A stretch of DNA of 16,924 nt, taken from CAZEIW01 sp964512305. GTDB taxonomy: Bacteria > Pseudomonadota > Gammaproteobacteria > Burkholderiales > Burkholderiaceae_F. The notes below the pieces were generated by a model that was not told the DNA's origin, made no database searches, and worked only from the letters and a program-made list of their open reading frames with translations. Shown here one piece after another: positions 14,701 through 16,924 of the stretch. Where the stretch lies: contig CAZEIW010000152.1 of assembly GCA_964512305.1 (NCBI GenBank), positions 1-16,924 on the forward strand, given 5' to 3'. Position numbers and translations under genes: made by a program. The first letter of the stretch is position 1. Each line of letters opens with the position of its first letter.

Positions 14701-14721
14701 GGCGCCGCGAAACGCGGTGCC
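14701..14721. terminator. Hairpin between convergent genes
   Basis: GGCGCCGCG (14701-14709) pairs with CGCGGTGCC (14713-14721), nine base pairs including one G-T, around an AAA loop. It starts one base after the DsrC-like stop codon and 12 bases from the end of the opposing porin gene. A two-way terminator is likely although there is no T-run. Confidence 0.6.
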
Positions 14722-14732
14722 CGCGGACGCGC

Positions 14733-15455
14733 TCAGAACGAGGCGGATCCCCGCAAGAGCCACGCGTGGCGGTTTTGCGCCGGCGCCACCGGGTAGTCCC
14801 CGGCGGTGTACGCCGTGCTCACTCGGCTGACCGCGACCCACGCGACCTCGGCACTGAAACGCGAGACCGTCGCGGCCAGTCCCAGGCGCATGTCGGCCTG
14901 GTTGCGGTGGCTGCCACGGCGGGCGTACGGCAGGCCGGACACGGCGTGGAGATCCCCCACGTGTCCGCGCAGCTGGAAGCCCTGGTCGAGCGGGAGATGG
15001 CCGTCGAGCTGTGCATACAGGGTGTGCACGCCGCGCCCGAAGTAGTCGGGAGCGAAGTGCAGGCGGGCGCTCAGGCCGTCGGTTGCGATGCCGGCATGCA
15101 CTTCGTAGTAGTCGACCTCATCGTTGCCCGGGAAGCTCGAGTAGCTCGCGCCGGCGTCGATGCTGGGGCCGGCGTCGAGGCGCGTGGCGGCGCCGGCGTA
15201 CGCCAGCGCCTGCACGCTGCAGCAGCTCTCGCCGTCGAACTTCACATTCGACAGGAAGCTGCCCGCGTACCACCCGCTCGCGCCGTCGTAGGCGAGGTCG
15301 ACCTGGGCCGCCGGCCTGCCGTCGGTCAGCGAAACGCCGCGGAACCGGTAGTCCGACACGATGCTCGCGCTGGCCGAGACCTGTGCCAGCGCGCCCTGGC
15401 AGAGCGGCAAGGCGGCGAGGAACAGTATCGCGCCCCTCGCGCGCGGCAGCGGCAC
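14733..15455 (-). CDS. TorF-like putative outer-membrane porin (Gcw_chp family)
   Basis: The 240-residue product has a signal peptide (about 1-24, ending ALA) and then SASASIVSDYRFRGVSLTDG, the typical opening of the Gcw_chp/TorF family of small beta-barrels. Alternating aromatic strands follow (WYAGSFLSNVKF, VDYYEVHAGIA, ARLHFAPDYF) and the chain ends in phenylalanine (GSASF), the usual signal for outer-membrane insertion. The start is a GTG at 15455 with no strong ribosome site, nine bases after the protease stop codon, so it is probably translated from the same mRNA. The transported substrate is unknown. Confidence 0.85.
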   Translation of the reverse strand: MPLPRARGAILFLAALPLCQGALAQVSASASIVSDYRFRGVSLTDGRPAAQVDLAYDGASGWYAGSFLSNVKFDGESCCSVQALAYAGAATRLDAGPSIDAGASYSSFPGNDEVDYYEVHAGIATDGLSARLHFAPDYFGRGVHTLYAQLDGHLPLDQGFQLRGHVGDLHAVSGLPYARRGSHRNQADMRLGLAATVSRFSAEVAWVAVSRVSTAYTAGDYPVAPAQNRHAWLLRGSASF

Positions 15456-15464
15456 GGTCGGTGT

Positions 15465-16754
15465 CTAGCGGGCGGAAACTGGGGCCGGCCCGCCCGCGTT
15501 CGAGCATGCACAGGCACAGGTGCCGGCCACCCGGGCGATTGCGGCACAGGCATCGATGCGGCCGATGCGCGCCCGGCCCGCGCCCGTGGGCAGCGCGGTG
15601 CCGGCGGAGAGGGCCTCGACGACCTGTCTCGGCCCGAGGGAAGGAGCGAGTTGGTTCAGCAGCGCGACCAGCCCGGAGACGTGCGCGGCGGCAAAAGAAC
15701 TGCCGCTGACCAGCCCCCAGCGCGCGCCGGGCTCGGTCACCGGCACGTCGGTGCCCGGCGCGAGCACGTCGGCGCCCGCCGGCGGCAGCGCGCTCTCCTG
15801 CTGCCCCACCGCGAGCACGCCGGGCTGCGATGCCGGAAAGCCGCCGTCGGGCGCGTCGGGATCGACCGCCGCCACGACCGTGATGCCGCGCCGCCCGGCC
15901 ACCTCCAGCAGGCGTTGCAGCAGCCGGTCGCGCGGTCCGCTGACGCTCAGGTTGATCACCTGCGCGCGCCGGTCGAGCGCGAACTGCATCGCCTTGGCCA
16001 GTGTCAGGCTGTTGCACATCGATTCGTCCGCGCCGACCTGCCAGCAGGCGCGCAATGCCATCAGTTTCGCCTCCGGCGCCACGCCGGCGATGCCGATGCC
16101 GTTGTCGGCGCGCGCGGCGATGATCCCGGCGACCGCGGTGCCGTGGAACTCGGCCTCGTAAACGCCGCCGTCGACGAAATTCTCCGCCGCGATCACCTGC
16201 CCGACAAGGTCGGGATGCGTGGTTTCGACGCCGCTGTCGAGCTGCGCGATCGGCACGCCGCGCCCGGTCGTCAGCCGGTGCAGCTCGGCCAGGTGCCAGG
16301 CCGAGGCGGCGGGCTGCAGCGCGAACAGCGGGTCGCTGTGGCCATCGCCGTGACCGCGCGAGCGGAACACGTTCATCGGCTGCGCCCACTCGGTGCGGGG
16401 GTCGTGGCTCAGTGCATCGAGCTTGGCCGCCACCGATTCGAGCGGCGCGACTTCCATCACGTAGCACTCGACGCCCAGTGCCGGCATCGGCCAGTCCGAC
16501 CGCAGGGTGAGGCCATACGCGCTCGCCAGTGCCGCGGCGGTCCGCCGCCGGGCGTCATGGCCGAGGCGCACGTCGTAGCCGCCTCCGTACGCGGCCTCCG
16601 GCCGGTAGTGGGCAGGCGCCAGCCGCAGCATCACCAGGATCTGCTGCGTGTCCGTGGCGCCCGGTTCCGGGGAGGCGGCCCGACTTCCAGGATGCAGGGC
16701 GAGCAGGACCAGCAAGCACAGCAAGGGCCGCAGCGCGGCACGCCGAAGCGTCAC
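15465..16754 (-). CDS. Subtilisin-family (S8) serine protease, exported
   Basis: The 429-residue product has a signal peptide (about 1-27), a propeptide-like region (about 35-130) and an S8 catalytic domain (about 150-410). The catalytic triad is D173 (AQLDSGVETTHPDL), H204 (EFHGTAVAGI) and S353 (SGSSFAAAHVSG). Where subtilisins have the oxyanion-hole Asn (AAGN) this protein reads AAVD, with D298, a rare substitution. C236 and C247 may pair, and the tail carries a CACAC cluster (C413, C415, C417). The start is a GTG at 16754 that overlaps the stop of the upstream gene by four bases (GTGA), so translation is coupled. Together with the porin it suggests an envelope-related protease unit. Confidence 0.9.
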   Translation of the reverse strand: MTLRRAALRPLLCLLVLLALHPGSRAASPEPGATDTQQILVMLRLAPAHYRPEAAYGGGYDVRLGHDARRRTAAALASAYGLTLRSDWPMPALGVECYVMEVAPLESVAAKLDALSHDPRTEWAQPMNVFRSRGHGDGHSDPLFALQPAASAWHLAELHRLTTGRGVPIAQLDSGVETTHPDLVGQVIAAENFVDGGVYEAEFHGTAVAGIIAARADNGIGIAGVAPEAKLMALRACWQVGADESMCNSLTLAKAMQFALDRRAQVINLSVSGPRDRLLQRLLEVAGRRGITVVAAVDPDAPDGGFPASQPGVLAVGQQESALPPAGADVLAPGTDVPVTEPGARWGLVSGSSFAAAHVSGLVALLNQLAPSLGPRQVVEALSAGTALPTGAGRARIGRIDACAAIARVAGTCACACSNAGGPAPVSAR

Positions 16755-16924
16755 GGCGAAGGCCCCGCCTGAAGCGACTCGGCAAGCACCACGCCGTGGT
16801 CGGAGCGCAGCTTTTCGAGCGCCGAATCGGCCGCTCCCGGCGCCACCGCGAGCACGTAGCCGTTGGAGGCGCTCGGCCCGCCGACGATGCGCGCGCCCGC
16901 GTCGCGCACGATGCGGCGCATGTC
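16751..16924 (-). CDS. C-terminal fragment of an unidentified protein upstream of the protease
   Basis: Only the last 57 residues are in the window; the gene continues beyond the right edge. The visible part includes RDAGARIVGGPSASNGYVLAV and then DSALEKLRSDHGVVLAESLQ, ending in AGPSP. The pattern of a beta strand, helix and LRSDxGVVLAE resembles the end of subtilisin propeptides (inhibitor I9-like). Such a domain also seems to occur at the end of some anti-sigma-factor-like proteins, which would suit a place before an S8 protease; this is a guess. The stop overlaps the protease start by four bases, so the genes are in one operon. Confidence 0.7.
   Translation of the reverse strand, partial: DMRRIVRDAGARIVGGPSASNGYVLAVAPGAADSALEKLRSDHGVVLAESLQAGPSP

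Noticed and set aside
14697..14721. The TGA of the DsrC-like gene, followed by a strong hairpin, might be a selenocysteine codon replacing the lost terminal cysteine.
   Set aside because: After the TGA the frame stays open to 16772, through the opposing porin and protease genes, whereas the family ends one residue after that cysteine. The aligned position of the lost cysteine is also a few residues earlier. A terminator is simpler.

Overview
The window is high-GC, tightly packed bacterial DNA that looks betaproteobacterial (probably Burkholderiales or a relative). This is inferred from the PedF-type cytochrome, the AcoR-type regulator, the AcoD/ExaC-type aldehyde dehydrogenase, the small DUF3562-like protein and the many short palindromic repeats. 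Genus cannot be read from the sequence.

Bases 1-13033 are best read as an alcohol-oxidation island. A periplasmic PQQ alcohol dehydrogenase with a lanthanide-type active site (388-2127) would oxidise a primary alcohol such as ethanol. A PedF-like cytochrome c (8543-9058), possibly with a second small cytochrome c (10032-10409), would take the electrons. An XoxJ/MxaJ-like periplasmic binding protein (9061-9909) is coupled to the cytochrome. An NAD-type aldehyde dehydrogenase (11323-12843) would turn the aldehyde into acid in the cytoplasm, with a DUF779 protein downstream. A minus-strand operon encodes PqqD, a NosR-like flavin/iron-sulfur membrane protein and an ApbE flavin transferase. The ApbE would attach FMN to the NosR-like protein, yet no nitrous-oxide reductase gene is present.

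A sigma-54-dependent activator (6154-8286) sits in the middle. Sigma-54 promoters lie before the dehydrogenase (295-309), the cytochrome operon (8466-8480) and, less perfectly, the aldehyde dehydrogenase (12917-12931). Each has an upstream dyad fitting TGTNCCANNNTGNCACA, 82, 82 and 85 bases from the promoter edge. This points to one regulon controlled by the activator and is the strongest new inference in the window.

Bases 13122-14721 hold a MarR-type regulator (minus), then a DUF3562-like small protein and a DsrC/TusE-family protein that lacks the usual C-terminal cysteine (both plus), possibly behind an FNR-like site. Bases 14733-16924 are a minus-strand operon: the end of an unidentified protein, a subtilisin-family (S8) protease and a TorF-like outer-membrane protein. 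Intergenic gaps are filled with two families of palindromic repeats: GGATCCCCGGG/ATGGCCGGG elements at 1-185, 5876-6135 and 11009-11293, and CCCTCTCCC/GGGAGAGGG elements at 3338-3418 and 10436-10536.
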